Shown: positions 22,541 to 35,489, numbered from the stretch's first letter. The stretch: 64,000 nt of DNA from Flaccisagitta enflata (GCA_965153355.1 OZ231127.1:80476001-80540000); one strand, 5' to 3'. The notes: generated by a model from the letters alone, not told the origin. Numbers and translations are program-made.

Positions 22541-22559
22541 TTGCAGCAACGCTGTAAAT

Positions 22560-22825
22560 GGATAGTGCTGTCTGCAATGTTGACAGATTTGACAGATGTT
22601 TGCAGCAATGTTTGTAGGACATGGTTGCTCAAGTCTTTAACTGGATAGTGCTGTCTGCAATGTTGACAGATTTGACAGATGTTTGAAGCAACGTTTGTAG
22701 GAGTTGGTTGCTCAAGTCTTTAACTGGATAATACTGTCTACTACGTTGACAGATTTGACAGATGTTTGAAGCAACGTTAGTAGGACATGGTTGCTCAAGT
22801 CTGTAAATGGATAGTGTCTACTACG
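22560..22825 (+). repeat. 83 bp tandem repeat, about 3 copies
   Basis: GGATAGTGCTGTCTGCAATG followed by TTGACAGATTTGACAGATG recurs with starts near 22560, 22643, 22726 and 22809. Confidence 0.9.
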
Positions 22826-22910
22826 TAGACAGGCATCGGCCGAACCTTCGGTCGAGACAAAATGTCATCATCGTCTCTGTTTGTTGATCTTTTGCGCTGC
22901 CATTAGTCAG

Positions 22911-23860
22911 TTGGTGACAATCAAATGTCCAATCTCTCAGACCGAGGCTTGGCGCTCTCACCAATTTCACCGTATGCTCTTATTTGATTTCATTCTGGTG
23001 ACAATCAAACGTCCAACCTCTTAGACTGAGACTTAGTGCTCTCACCGACATCACCATTTGCTCTTATTTGCTTTCATTCTGGTGACAATCAAACTTCCAA
23101 CCTCTTAGACTGAGGCTCAGCGCTCTCACCGATATCACCATTTGCTCTTATTTGATTTCATTCTGGTGACAATCAAACGTCCAACCTCTTAGACTGAGAC
23201 TTAGTGCTCTCACCGACATCACCATTTGCTCTTATTTGCTCTCATTCTGGTGACAATCAAACTTCCAACCTCTTAGACTGAGACTTAGTGCTCTCACCGA
23301 TATCATCATTTGCTCTTATTTGCTCTCATTCTGGTGACAATCAAACGTCCAACCTCTTAGACTGAGACTTAGTGCTCTCACCGATATCATCATTTGCTCT
23401 TATTTGCTCTCATTCTGGTGACAATCAAACTTCCAACCTCTTAGACTGAGGCTCAGCGCTCTCACCGATATCATCATTTGCTCTTATTTGCTCTCATTCT
23501 GGTGACAATCAAACGTCCAACCTCTTAGACTGAGACTTAGTGCTCTCACCGACATCACCATTTGCTCTTATTTGCTCTCATTCTGGTGACAATCAAACTT
23601 CCAACCTCTTAGACTGAGGCTCAGCGCTCTCACCGATATCACCATTTGCTCTTTTTTGCTATCATTCTGGTGACAATCAAACTTACAATCTCTCAGACTG
23701 AGGCTCAGCGTTCTCAACGATTTCACCATTTGCTCTTATTTGCTTTCAATCTGGTGACAATCAAACTTCCAACCTCTTAGACTGAGACTTTGTGCTCTCA
23801 CCGATATCACCATTTGCTCTTATTAATTGTTTGCTCTTATTCTGGTGACAACCAAACGTC
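22911..23860 (+). repeat. 84 bp tandem repeat, about 11 copies
   Basis: CTGGTGACAATCAAACNTCC recurs every 84 bp (for example 22995, 23079, 23163) with the internal blocks CTCTTAGACTGAGACTTAGT and CATTTGCTCTTATTTG. Copies alternate two variants (ACGTCC with AGACTTAG; ACTTCC with AGGCTCAG), hinting at a higher-order dimer. No long frame is open. Confidence 0.95.
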
Positions 23861-24218
23861 AGCGCGGCCACTTCGATGTGGTCAATATTGCCGATATTGC
23901 CGAGAAACTAATCCATCACATCTCTAACAAGTGCCTACATGGCCTTTAGTGCCTGTTTTGAAAAGAAAGAAAAAGACTGCGAGTGTGCAATTGCAACTTT
24001 ATCTACGGCGTTGCGCCTCGTCCTGATGCTACGCATAACTTAATACAAAGTAAGCTCTGGACGGACCAATGGACAGATGGTCAGGCAAAGCCTATAGCAG
24101 ACATACGAAGCCATGTACTAAGAAACGATATTACTTATCGCGCACGTTTTCTCTTTTCTTAGAAAGCCGTTTTGGGAATTTCGCATCAAGTGGCACTCAA
24201 AACACACACACACACACA

Positions 24219-24255
<37 letters not shown>

Positions 24256-24977
24256 CCAGCCGATATTGGTCTATTGATCTGTATGTAGGTCGGTCGGTTG
24301 GTTGAATCCATTTGATTTTTCCATGGCATGATTCCGTCTTGGTCATGGTTTCCAAGACCAAGTCACCATAAGTTGTAACAGTCGAGCAAATACGCGACTC
24401 TCTAAGTCCATATCCTTAAGGCTAATGAATTTCTCCGTCCAAATATTTGATCAGAGTTGATGAATTGGCCATGGTGATGCGGCATGAAATTTGAAATTGT
24501 GTCCTGTAAGATTACCATTGCGTTATCAACCTTTCTTGACCCCCTATGATAAACCCTGACATTCCTGACCTTACTATTCCTGACCTAATCTTGTTCGACC
24601 TTCACTTTCCTTACCACTTTTGTCAAACGCGCTTTCCATTGCCTCTATCATCAATCTTTATCCCTGCTTCACCACCCTTACATGTATCCATCCCGCATGT
24701 ACCAATGACCATCACTTTCCACAATACCTTTCTCATCCACAGAATCAGCTCATCCCCACTTCTTGCACACCGGACAAGGTTGCACGAGGATACCCATTTC
24801 TTCCTGAGCTTCCCTTCCCCTCTCCACGCCTCCACGCCTTGCCTTACCCCTTCCTTCTTCCTCCTTACCATTTAACGGGAACCCTTGAGTCAAGGGCCTT
24901 GTCTAGCTCACATTCTCGGAATGAGAGGCGTTTTACCCCTTTTGTCCATTCAGGCAAAACCAGCTTTCCGTGTGTCA
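23861..24977. other. No gene seen; one CA/CT microsatellite
   Basis: Unique sequence with (CA)n-(CT)n at 24203-24254 and part of a GTCG-type block near 24050-24090. A pyrimidine-rich frame at 24620-25036 has no recognisable domain. Confidence 0.4.
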
Positions 24978-25390
24978 GTGTTCTGTTACATATAAAGGCA
25001 TATTGTGGTCGATGGCTATGGTCCCCTAACATATAAATCTGTCTCTGAAATTTTATATGCTCTGCCTGTAACTATCTGTTAATCATAAGCGGTACATATT
25101 CATAAATGAATGAATGCTTAAAAACTGAAAGGTTGGATGAACGAATGTAGATATTATACATAATGGAATGAAGAAGAAAGACAATGAACGAGCGAAACGA
25201 TAAGAATAGGCCGATGTGCGGTTGCTAAAAAGGAGACATTAAGTGTTCAAATATGCATGTGTATATATCGATCTGAGGGCGGGTAGGAAATTAATCTGAC
25301 GATCTTTTTTGGTTAAATCACTTCGATAAATATCGCATTTACGTATATCGATATAAGTGATTATTCATTACATATATAACATGTGCAACA
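24978..25390 (+). repeat. Dispersed repeat, copy A (partner at 29067-29470)
   Basis: From GTTCTGTTACATATAAAGGC to about GATATAAGTG this matches 29067-29440 with scattered substitutions. An ATGAATGAATG run lies inside, as seen in some LINE tails, but no coding part was found. Confidence 0.85.
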
Positions 25391-25964
25391 AAAAGTTAAA
25401 ATACAGTTACAAAATACTTGTCAACTGAAAAAGCAAAAGGTACTTTATTTCTGTACAATATATGCTTCCACTCATATACATACAAATCCAATCTTGGGCT
25501 ATAACCCCTAACTTTTTGGTTAAAGAAATGATTATCAGTAACCTATGGATCGGTATTTATATACAGATATTAAGGCTTTTGTTTTTGTGATATAAGTGAT
25601 GATTTATTACATGTTATGAATTTATTTTTTAAGGACCCTGTTGGAAAAAAGTTAACTAATTCGACTTTTACAGGCTATCCGTCGAAACACGCGTATACAA
25701 TTGCATATACAGTGGACCACCGCATTTTCGTCACCTGATTTAACGATATTTCGGATTTAACAGCCAAGTTCGTTTAGTCCCAAATTTTTACAGGTTTTTC
25801 CAATGTTGATTTTACTCAATTTAACAACACCTGATTTAACATCCAAACCTGATTTAAAGTCACCATTTTTAAGTCCCATGGATGACCTTAACCTGATTTA
25901 GTGACATCAACCTCTTGGTTGATAATTTTCTATGACCTAAAATCTTTATTTTAATACTAATAGG

Positions 25965-26685
25965 CAGGCTTTTTTTTAGACATTTTTTTGGCAGAGCCAA
26001 CCGGGCTCTCTCCTCACAATTTCACTGAGCCCGACGGCAAAACAGCGAGCCCGGCAAAAAAACAATGCTGGATGGAAGGCTACCTAAATTGTGTTTGGGC
26101 AGGCAGGGTAGTGAGGAAATTTGCTAGAAAACATTTGGGCAGGAGAAGTGACATTAAAATCACTTGTAAATGCAAAAAAAAAAAAAAAAACAGTGTCACC
26201 GACTAATAGAGCAACAGATGGACTAATGAATGGATGGACCAATAGATGGACAGACTGCCATAGGTTATAGAGCAGCGTGCAAACAACTTGAAAAACTGAA
26301 CATTTTGCTCTATTTTTCAGAAATGTGTAAGCCTCATGACATTATCATCGTTCAATGGTAATTTCTCATAACAGAAATTAATTGGATTCATAGAAAGCAA
26401 AAATCATCACAGCTTTCATCCCATCAATATTAGACGCATTTACAAGAAAAAAAATGAGATGCTTTACTTGTTGATCAATTCACATTTGACAAGGTCACTA
26501 TGTTAGAACTTCATTTTAGTCTCTCTCAACTTGTGAATCGGGTTTTCTAATTATGATTATAAATCTTCCAATCCATGTACTTCAATTTTGAGAGAGCCAG
26601 CCGGGCTCAGAGCCAGCAAAACTAGAGAGCCCGACAGCAAAATTGAGAGCCACGGGCTTGCGGGCTCGCTCTAAAAAAAGGCCTG
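25965..26685. mobile_element. hAT-like MITE, 8 bp target duplication (nested)
   Basis: Ends CAGGCTTTTTTTTAGA and its near inverse CTAAAAAAAGGCCTG lie between perfect 8 bp direct repeats CTAATAGG (25957-25964 and 26686-26693). Eight-base duplications and a CAGG start fit hAT. GAGCCAGCCGGGCTC-type palindromic blocks lie inside both ends. No transposase frame is seen. A degenerate hairpin-family core with poly-A sits in the middle (about 26095-26280). Confidence 0.85.
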
Positions 26686-26821
26686 CTAATAGGTGTTGAT
26701 ATATTGTAATACATTTGTAAACAAAATGAGGAGGAAATAAGTAAGAAATAAACACATTGATAATTGGAACAAGAATTGAAAAATATGCATGAAGACCTCA
26801 ACTCCTCTCTCACTCTCTTTT

Positions 26822-27470
26822 TGAGCAGCGGCCCCAAAAGGCCGATGTCCTGTAGGACACAGGGGTGAATTTCCTTACGTCCATCCGTCCGTCCGTACGT
26901 TTGTACGTCCCCCCCCGACGCTTCTCAATTTTCAAATTCCCATTGAATAACATGGGAAAATGACAAAATGCAATCTTCCCATTGAATAACATGGAAAATT
27001 ATCTTAAAAAATGGAAAAATGCAAATTTCCCATTGAATAACATTGAAAATTGATAAAAAATTGAAGTTCTCAGTGAATAACATGGAAAATTGACAAGAAA
27101 TTGAACAAGGCCGGATACACGGCCATTGAATATCATAGATAATTGCCCCAAAGGCCTGAACAGGAAGTAAGGAAATTCACGTGTCCTACAGGACATCGAT
27201 GGTTACGGACCGACCGACCGACCGACGGACCGACCGACGGACGGACAAAGCCTCTTATAGAGTTGCGTGTCCGCAACTAAAAAGAAATGTAAAACTCTCA
27301 TTGAATATCATGGATAGTTGCCCCAAAGGCCTGAAAAATACCTTCTCAGGAAGTAAGGAAATTCACCCCTGTGTCCTACAGGACATCGGCCCTTTGGGGC
27401 CACTGCCCTGCTCTTACTCCACTTCCTCAGCTGATCACTCCAAGCAGGGCATCGGGTACCGCTGACCATG
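26822..27470. mobile_element. Foldback element with GGCCGATGTCCTGTAGGACA arms, copy 1
   Basis: Left arm AGCGGCCCCAAAAGGCCGAT (26826 on) and right arm ATCGGCCCTTTGGGGCC (to 27401) are inverse copies, each with a CCTGTGTCCTACAGG palindrome. The core is CATTGAATAACATGGAAAAT units. The right side continues with the family tail AAGCAGGGCATCGGGTACCG and CTGACCATG. A hairpin-family element is inserted at 27104-27284. Confidence 0.75.
27104..27284 (+). mobile_element. Hairpin-ended element, copy 6 (nested)
   Basis: AACAAGGCCGGATACACGGC start, GACCGACCGACGGACGG core, then CCTCTTATAGAGTTGCGTGT and CCGCAACTAAAA as the hairpin end. It interrupts the CATTGAATAACATGG array of the foldback element, and part of that array is inside the 5' region. 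Confidence 0.75.
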
Positions 27471-28026
27471 TGCGATCCTTGGATGACTTGTTTAATTTTT
27501 CTCTCTGCCTCTGATGATGCTTCTTAAAAATCCAGGAAAAGTTGTTTTTTGCAAGTTTGCACTGTAATTCTCCATCATGAAAATAAACTTTTGGTCAACC
27601 ATAAAATTTTTTACAAAAATGATGCCATATCATAGACTAGGTTTGTAATCAATTTTGTTTGAAATAATTTGGCATAAAATTCAGTACATATAATATTCTC
27701 TAACACACAATTATGTCATTCTAATACAAAATGAGGCTATCTTTTAACTTATACGATTCTTTGTTGGCCAGTTGCACAAAAACTATCGTGAATACATATA
27801 CAAACATATGAAAGTATATTTCAAATCTATCTCAAACAAATGCATCTAAAACTATGAATTCGATTTAACAACACTCGGATTTAACGACCAAAATTCTCTA
27901 GTCCCTTCAAGGTCGTTAAATCGGGTTCCCACTGTATTGTAATTATTGTGCTGTATTCGTAAATTAAATTCATTCATTCATTCATTCATAAAAAGAATTA
28001 TGTACGGGCTTGTGAACTTGCACTAC

Positions 28027-28465
28027 AGGCCGATGCGCGGTTGCTAAAAAGGAGACATTAAGTGTTTAAATATGCATGTGTGTATATCGATCTGAGGGCG
28101 GGTAGGAAATTGATATGACGATCGTTTTTGGTTAAATCACTTCTATAAAAATCGCATTTACGTATAACGATATAAGTATAAAAAGAATTATGTACGGGCT
28201 TGTGAACTTGCACTACAGGCTAGGATACTAACCCAAATATGAATCACAGCCGACCATGGACCGAATGAATTGATAAGGCCAAAAGGAGTCTCCACGCCTA
28301 GCTCTTGACTAATAGCAGCTCAAATATGGGGGTGGGAATGCTTTCCTCCCAGTTCATTTTGGTAGTAAGTACAGACCTCCCAGTGCCAACCTGCAACTTG
28401 TCCTTTTTCAGGACCTCAACAGCCTCTTTACAGGTTAAGGCGGACTAAAAAGATGTTATGAACTT
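28027..28465 (+). repeat. 440 bp duplicated segment, copy 1
   Basis: From GGCCGATGCGCGGTTGCTAA to GATGTTATGAACTTA this reads almost base for base the same as 29298-29736. The internal marker ATTATGTACGGGCTTGTGAA also occurs alone at 28188 and 27998. Confidence 0.92.
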
Positions 28466-29066
28466 ACCCTGTTTTCAAAAGCAACTGCAACCAGCAAAAC
28501 CTTTATTGTGCCTAAAGTATTCATATTTGGATAAGTTTCGATGGAGTTTTGCGTCTGATGAAGCACAGAGTAACTGTGTGAAAATTCACGTTTTTTTTTC
28601 TCACTTATGGTTGTCTACAATTCGTCAAATACATTTCACTATACATATTTGGATATCCAGATTGGTTTTGTCTAAAAGCACATGACCTACCATTTATTCA
28701 TGCAAAATTTCATAGCGGTGGTTCCAGTAGTTTGGCTTCCAAAATATTTTGAGTAAAAATGTAGTAAGCCCCATGAGAGGCTCCTCAAAAATTTGATTGC
28801 ATGACCCCCATAACTTTAAGATAATGTCATTTCTCTGTGAATCAATTGAAAAAAGCCAGATTGGTCTTCAATTATAGATAATGGTCTTAGTTTATGTATC
28901 TCAAGAAAAAACAATCAAATTTGTGAAATTCATGCTGCAAATTTGATTTTTTGAAGTTTGAAAAGGGTTTTGATTTAATCAAATGTCATAAAAGGCCTCA
29001 AGTTTGCAAATTTGATTTTTTGAAGTTTGAAAAGGGTTTTGATTCAATCAAATGTCATAAAAGGCC
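28466..29066. other. No gene seen; 67 bp direct duplication
   Basis: Unique sequence except for a direct repeat of CAAATTTGATTTTTTGAAGT (28938 and 29005) followed by TTGAAAAGGGTTTTGATT. Confidence 0.6.
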
Positions 29067-29736
29067 TCAAGTTCTGTTACATATAAAGGCACATTGTGGT
29101 CGATGGCTATGGTCCCCTAACAAATAAATCTGTCTCCAAAATTTTATATGCTTTGCCTGTAACTATCTGTTAATCATAAGCGGGACATATTCATAAATGA
29201 ATGAATGCTTAAAAACTGAAAGATTGGATGAACGAATGTAGATATGATATAATGGAATGAAGAAGAAAGACAATGAACGAGCGAAACGATAAGAATAGGC
29301 CGATGCGCGGTTGCTAAAAAGGAGACATTAAGTGTTTAAATATGCATGTGTGTATATCGATCTGAGGGCGGGTAGGAAATTGATATGACGATCGTTTTTG
29401 GTTAAATCACTTCTATAAAAATCGCATTTACGTATAACGATATAAGTATAAAAAGAATTATGTACGGGCTTGTGAACTTGCACTACAGGCTAGGATACTA
29501 ACCCAAATATGAATCACAGCCGACCATGGACCGAATGAATTGATAAGGCCAAAAGGAGTCTCCACGCCTAGCTCTTGACTAATAGCAGCTCAAATATGGG
29601 GGTGGGAATGCTTTCCTCCCAGTTCATTTTGGTAGTAAGTACAGACCTCCCAGTGCCAACCTGCAACTTGTCCTTTTTCAGGACCTCAACAGCCTCTTTA
29701 CAGGTTAAGGCGGACTAAAAAGATGTTATGAACTTA
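29067..29736 (+). repeat. Dispersed repeat copy B joined to 440 bp duplicate copy 2
   Basis: 29067-29297 matches 24978-25210, and 29298-29736 matches 28027-28465. This copy therefore spans both parts and is probably closest to the parent unit. Confidence 0.9.
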
Positions 29737-29755
29737 TGTACAATATTTCAAGCTC

Positions 29756-30545
29756 CCCCCCCCCCCCCCCGGCCAAGACGAGAAATGGTTGACATGAAAA
29801 ATCTGTTATGGATATCAAAGTAGGAATACTTTTGGGGGCATAACAACTGTTTTTTATATTTCCCCCCTTAGTCGAGATATGGTACTATGATGATTGGACC
29901 ATCAATGTTGTTTACCACTGCGATTAAAGCCTTAGCGCCATAGCTATCTTATTCATGCAGTAATTTGGATGTATTAACTTTTTACAAAACTCTTTCCTGC
30001 GTCTTCCACTTGCAGCCCCACCCCCCTTCTCCTATTCTCTACTTCCTATCGTTTCCATGCTCCATTTTTATCAACGGCCTCCACTCTTCAGCCCCTCCCC
30101 CTTTCTTTTGCATCCTTTCCATCCTCATGTCCACGGCCTCCATTCTTCGCCCCCATTTTCCCGCCCCCCTTCCCCCCTTTTCTTCCCCTTCCATGTCCTC
30201 GGCCTCCATTCTTCACCCCCCTTACCCCCCCCCCCCTTTCTTTCCATTCTCATGTCCACGGCCTCCATTCTTCGCCCCCATTTCCCCTCCCCCCCCTTCC
30301 CCCCTTTTCTTTCCCTTTTCATGTCCTCGGCCTCCATTCTTCACCCCCCTTCCCCCCCCCTTTTCTTCCCCTTCCATGTCCTCGGCCTCCATTATTTACC
30401 CCCCTTACCCGCCCCCCCCCTTTCTTTCCATTCTCATGTCCACGGCCCCCGTTCTTCACCCCCCCCCCCTTCTTTCCATTCTCATGTCCACGGCCTCCAT
30501 TCTTTGCCCCCTGCTTCCCCCCCTTCTTTCCATTCTCATGTCCTC
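29756..30545 (+). repeat. Poly-C run and CCCC/TTTC-rich minisatellite (~57 bp unit)
   Basis: After a poly-C run (29755-29770) and unique sequence, CATGTCCACGGCCTCCATTC or CATGTCCTCGGCCTCCATTC recurs roughly nine times between 30060 and 30545, separated by pyrimidine-only spacers. Length drift keeps several frames open, but the peptides are repetitive His/Pro/Leu/Ser and not a gene. Confidence 0.85.
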
Positions 30546-30706
30546 GGGTCTCACAGTTTTTACGCGACAACTCAATTCTCGATTTATCGCTTTTTATTCG
30601 TCGTCATTCTTTGTGACCAATTTTTGAACCAATGGCAACAACTCTGTGTCTCTCGACCAATCAAAATCCTTTGCGAAAGAGCTCGAACCAATCACATTTG
30701 CGCATT

Positions 30707-30820
<114 letters not shown>

Positions 30821-31168
30821 GACGCTTCCGATTTTGTTGCCGCGGAAGTAATTTTTTGCAGGGAGAGAGAATTTTCAATTTTTTCCCGATTTTAAATTTT
30901 CAAAAAAAGAAAAATGCCTCTTTTCTTTTCGACCAAAAAGTTCTATCAGTTACTTTATTCCTACTTTTTTACGGTTAGCTGTACTCCGTCTTTTCTAATT
31001 TCTTTCTTTATTTCTGCTTTCTTTTTCGTTTTTTTTTTCTTTTTGCGCTTCTTTGTTTGTCTATCAGTATTCCTTGAGGTTTAGGAACGCAACCAAGAGG
31101 GGATTACCACTGGCAAGCGAGGAACAGAGAGTGGGAGAAAAAAAAAGGAAAACAAGAAAAGAAACGAA

Positions 31169-31375
<207 letters not shown>

Positions 31376-31381
<6 letters not shown>

Positions 31382-32090
31382 TTAAAGACGAACAGAAAAG
31401 TGGATATGGCAACCTAAATGATGAATTACCATCACATTAACGCATGCAAACAATTTCGCCGAAGACAAAACCAATAAATAAGGATAACTAAAAAAGGCAA
31501 AGTTGTGTATCGTTTTCTTTTCTTCTTCTTTTTTTTCTTCATTTTGTTATGTCATGTTTTGTTTTTCTTTTTTGTTTTTGTTTTTCTCTCAGGTGCTTAA
31601 ATATGATAATGATCGGAGCTGCTCCCGATGTGACTCATGCCTTTTAATTGGGAAGAAAAATGAAAAAGTACAAATGACGACATTTCTTATCTAAATTGCG
31701 ATTTTCTATTTCGAATTCGAAAATCATACCAACTCAAAAGTGTTCCATTACACTATTTACGGATGAGTAAAATATTAATTTTCTACAATGTCTCTAAACG
31801 CGCCCTCGCTCCTCGCATCATTATGAGACGGTCTGTTCGTCCGACCGTTGGTCTGTCTGTTGGTCGATATGTTTGTTATGCATATGCAAAGATTACATAT
31901 CATGGCACTTTTCAACCGCGGGGCTGTCACATTTTAAGTCAAATGCTGCCAAATAATATGTTTTGTTTTGCGCGAATTTCAATACATGGAGGAAGAAAGT
32001 CAGGACGCATAGTTGCCCAAACGGGCTTGTTTGAATGAAATTGAAAATTTCATTGTCAAGTATAGTTTAAGAGTAATCTTATGCGGTAAC
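31376..32090. other. No gene seen
   Basis: Contains a partial hairpin-family core (GTCCGACCGTTGGTCTGTC near 31838) without recognisable ends; otherwise unique. Confidence 0.4.
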
Positions 32091-32094
32091 ACCA

Positions 32095-32612
32095 CGGCTG
32101 CATGATGTAGTCTGATAACCATATATGGTCACCCAGTAGCTGACTAGTTGCATAAGGTTACGTTGTGACCTCATGAAACGAACCAGTAACTAACCTCATA
32201 TGGTCACCTGATAACCGCATGAGATCAGTCGGCAACCGCATGAGGTCACCCGGTAACCTCATGAGGTCGCCTAGTAGCTTCATTAGGTCACCCAGTAACT
32301 AACCATATGTGGTCACCCGATAACCTCATGAGGTCACCCAGTTACGTCAGGTGGTCACTCAGTAACCTCCTGTGGTCACCCAGTAACCTCATGTGGTCAC
32401 CCAGTAATCTCATGATGTCACCCAGTAACGTCATGATGTCACCCAGTAACCTCATGTGGTCATCCAGTAACCTCATGTGGTCACCCAGTAACCTCATGTG
32501 GCCACCCAGTAATCTCATGTGGTCACCCAGTAATCTCATGTGGTCACCCAGTAACGTCATGATGTCACCCAGTAACCTCATGTGGTCACCCAGTAACCTC
32601 ATGAGGTCAGTC
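32095..32612 (+). repeat. 21 bp minisatellite, more than 20 copies
   Basis: Unit GTCACCCAGTAACCTCATGTG with variants (GATGTC, GAGGTC). The unit is seven codons long and free of stops in one frame on each strand, giving a 125-residue plus-strand frame (WSPSNLM repeats) and an 86-residue minus-strand frame (LLGDHMR repeats). No start context, flanking exon or domain supports either as a gene. Confidence 0.93.
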
Positions 32613-32750
32613 TTGTGGTCGTTCCCCTTCTGTCGTTGTCATGGCGACGGATTCGGTAAATTGGCCAATTCCCACGTGAACTAGAGTTTCCATTCTGTGT
32701 CTGTATGACTGTCAGTTTTTCTTTCTGTCTCTCTAGCTGGTTGTCTGCCA

Positions 32751-32758
<8 letters not shown>

Positions 32759-32812
<54 letters not shown>

Positions 32813-32893
32813 GTCGGTCTTTCTGTCTGTGTCTGTGCGTCGATCTTTGCTTACGTCTCATTTTCCTACTGTCATTTAAAATGACCCGTTTTG

Positions 32894-32965
<72 letters not shown>

Positions 32966-33027
32966 TTTTTCTCTCTTATTTTTTTTCTCTTTCTTCCTTT
33001 CCTTCCTCCTCTCTTCCTTGCTTCTTT

Positions 33028-33120
<93 letters not shown>

Positions 33121-33123
33121 TTG

Positions 33124-33198
<75 letters not shown>

Positions 33199-33205
33199 GC
33201 TTTTC
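32759..33205 (+). repeat. (CT)n, then (TTTC)n and (CTGT)n arrays
   Basis: CT tract 32759-32808; TTTC tetranucleotides 32892-32965, 33026-33089 and 33124-33198 with a CTGT stretch between. Confidence 0.96.
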
Positions 33206-33249
33206 TCTCTTTCTTTTTTTATCATCTTTCATCCTTTCTTTCGTAATTT

Positions 33250-35202
33250 CATTTATTCTTCCCTTCTCTGTTTCTCTCTCGTATTCTTTCTTTCTGTCCA
33301 TTTTATCCCTCGGTGTTTCCCCTTTATCTCTCCAGCTAGCCTTGGGCCTGGCATTTCCCTCTTCTCATTCTTGCCATTCTCCTTATCATCCTTATCTGCT
33401 ATTCAGTCTTTTGCCTTCGTGTTCTTTACGCAGACATGTTTTAGCCCCGTTGTAACGGACACGGATGTAACGGACACGAATGCAACGGAAATTCATTTGC
33501 TTTATAGAATGGCTAAACGCCTGTATGACATACAGTGTATGAAAAGTGGAACAATATCCCTCACTATACCCAAACTTGCTTGCAAAAGAAAAGTGTGCAT
33601 CTGTGGTGAATCCGCAGCACGCGTTTCCTTGGAAGTTGGCTGCGTGCTTCTTACCACGATTTAGAAACGATTTGACACTTATCGACAATTTATAGACGAC
33701 CATTCAAATTGAATGTGTGGGTGTGCATATGACTGCGTCTGCGTGTGACTATACGTGTGTCTCAATAATAGATGAAACGAGTATGCGCGAGAACCGTCTT
33801 ATAATGAACAGTCTGCGTTTTCTCGCGTGCAGACCTTTTACAATAAATGGACTGCGTGCTTGGTCGTTTATGAATGTTTGATGAGCAACGGCATGACTGC
33901 TTCGTGATCATATTTCTTTCAATTGGATAGTCTGCAATCTTGGACTTCAATTCATGTTTGATGAGAAGCAGCGTGACTTCTTCTTCATCTTCTTCTTCTA
34001 CCTTTTGATCACACGCGCCCGCCCGTGCGTGTCACATGGAGAGTGCGCGTCACTTGAACAGTCGGCTTACGGTCAAATATTCCCAACCTACGAATTCTTT
34101 GTCTCTTTGTTACTTAGAGTTTCTAATAGGTTTGTCCAATACTTGGAAATCTAACGTTGCCTAAAGGGGACCCGCTTTTAACAAAAGATGCATACATGAC
34201 GCAAGCCTTGTGTAAAGAAGAGCGCCGCTGGAACAGCCTAAAATGGGATATGGAAAAAGTTGATCTTTTTAATTTTTTTTTTGTTAAGCTTAAGCGGAAA
34301 GGCAAAAACGGTTTATGATAAAAGGAACCACAAGACAACAACTCCCATCCTCGATTCTTCATCAGTTTTTAATGTTTAAGCATGTAGTTTCCTTATAATT
34401 AAGCATAAGAAACTGTTATAATGAGAAAATCAAAGAAAAGAAAAGCGGCGGCATATGAATTCCAGTATGAATAATGTAATTCCGCCTTTTGCCCATAATC
34501 ATGTTTGCCTATTTTTTGTTTTTTATTTGTTTTGTTTTTTTGTTCTTTTTTTTTCTTGTCGTTTCATCAATCGCAGATGACGGTTCAACAATGACAGTGA
34601 AACACTCACATGAAAAGCAAACACTTCTTTAAAAAAAACGAAAGAAAGAAATGAAAATCAATATTATTCATTAATCGAATTTTGATCTAACGTATTTGCA
34701 ACACAAATTCAGTTTTGACGAATAGACTTATCATAATCAAATATTAGTTTTCCGTTGTCGTTGGTCTGAAATTTTGTTATTCTTAACTCTGACTCATTTA
34801 TAATGCCATTTTTGTGTTCTTTTTTGTCTCCATCCTATGCCCCCGTTCCATTAACATATTCATTTATCTAAGACATTCATTGATTCATTGATTCAATCCT
34901 TCATCATTTATTCCCTCATCCATTCATCCATTCATTCATTTATTCATTCATTCTCTCATTTATTCAATAAATCATTCATTTCATTGTTCTGTTTTTTCCA
35001 TTTATTTTTTCCCTTTACTTCTTTACTTTCTTCTTTCCTTCCTTCCGTGCCTCCTTCCTTCAATCTTTTCCACCTTCCTTACTCGAACTAATTCCCTCAT
35101 TCTAGCTTGTTTCCTTCCTTCCTTCCTTCCTTCCTTTCCTCCTCCCTCCGTATATTTCCCTTCTTGCTAATCATTTATCTTATTTTTTCCCCTTTCTCAC
35201 TT
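33250..35202. other. No gene seen
   Basis: Unique sequence. Near 33535 a short block (AGTGGAACAATATCCCTCAC) also occurs near 42050 beside a foldback element. CATT/TCCTT runs occur at 34870-35140. No exon could be supported. Confidence 0.4.
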
Positions 35203-35489
35203 TTTAGATGCGGCCTCGCATCTCTGTAAGAGGGTCGGTCCGTCCGTCTGTCGGTCGGTCCATTGGTCGGTCGGTCCGTCCGTTCGCCCCTCCTTGAAAA
35301 TCTCAGTTTTCGGCCCTTTTCAGCCGCGAGGATGTCAAGGATCAAGTCAAACACTCGTTAGAATGTTCTGAGAGCCTATTTTGATCTGATAATAAGTCTT
35401 TTCATCTGTCAGTCAAACCAAATCTAGTGCCGAAGTCGCTCGGACAGAGATACAGTCAGGACGCATCGTTGCCTGATCGGGCTTGTTTC
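35203..35489 (-). mobile_element. Hairpin-ended element, diverged subfamily
   Basis: Plus-strand reading: TTTTTAGATGCGGCCTCGCATC (stem GATGCG/CGCATC), TGTAAGAGGGTCGGTCCG core, and a far end near ACGCATCGTTGCCTGATCGGGCTTGTTTC. Confidence 0.65.

Larger units (their letters stand above)
25710..27934. mobile_element. TA-flanked pogo-like element swollen by nested insertions
   Basis: Left end CAGTGGACCACCGCATTTTC, right end the inverse of CAGTGGGAACCCGATTTAAC, flanked by TA at 25708-25709 and 27935-27936. Remaining own sequence carries repeated CTGATTTAAC blocks. It has been entered by a hAT-like element, a foldback element and a hairpin-ended element. Confidence 0.7.

Noticed and set aside
22911-23860. 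CRISPR-like array
   Set aside because: The whole 84 bp unit is repeated with no unique spacers, and the genome is eukaryotic.
24620-25036. 138-residue frame as a possible gene
   Set aside because: Pyrimidine-rich with a Pro/Leu/His-rich product, no domain, no conserved blocks, and it overlaps a dispersed repeat.
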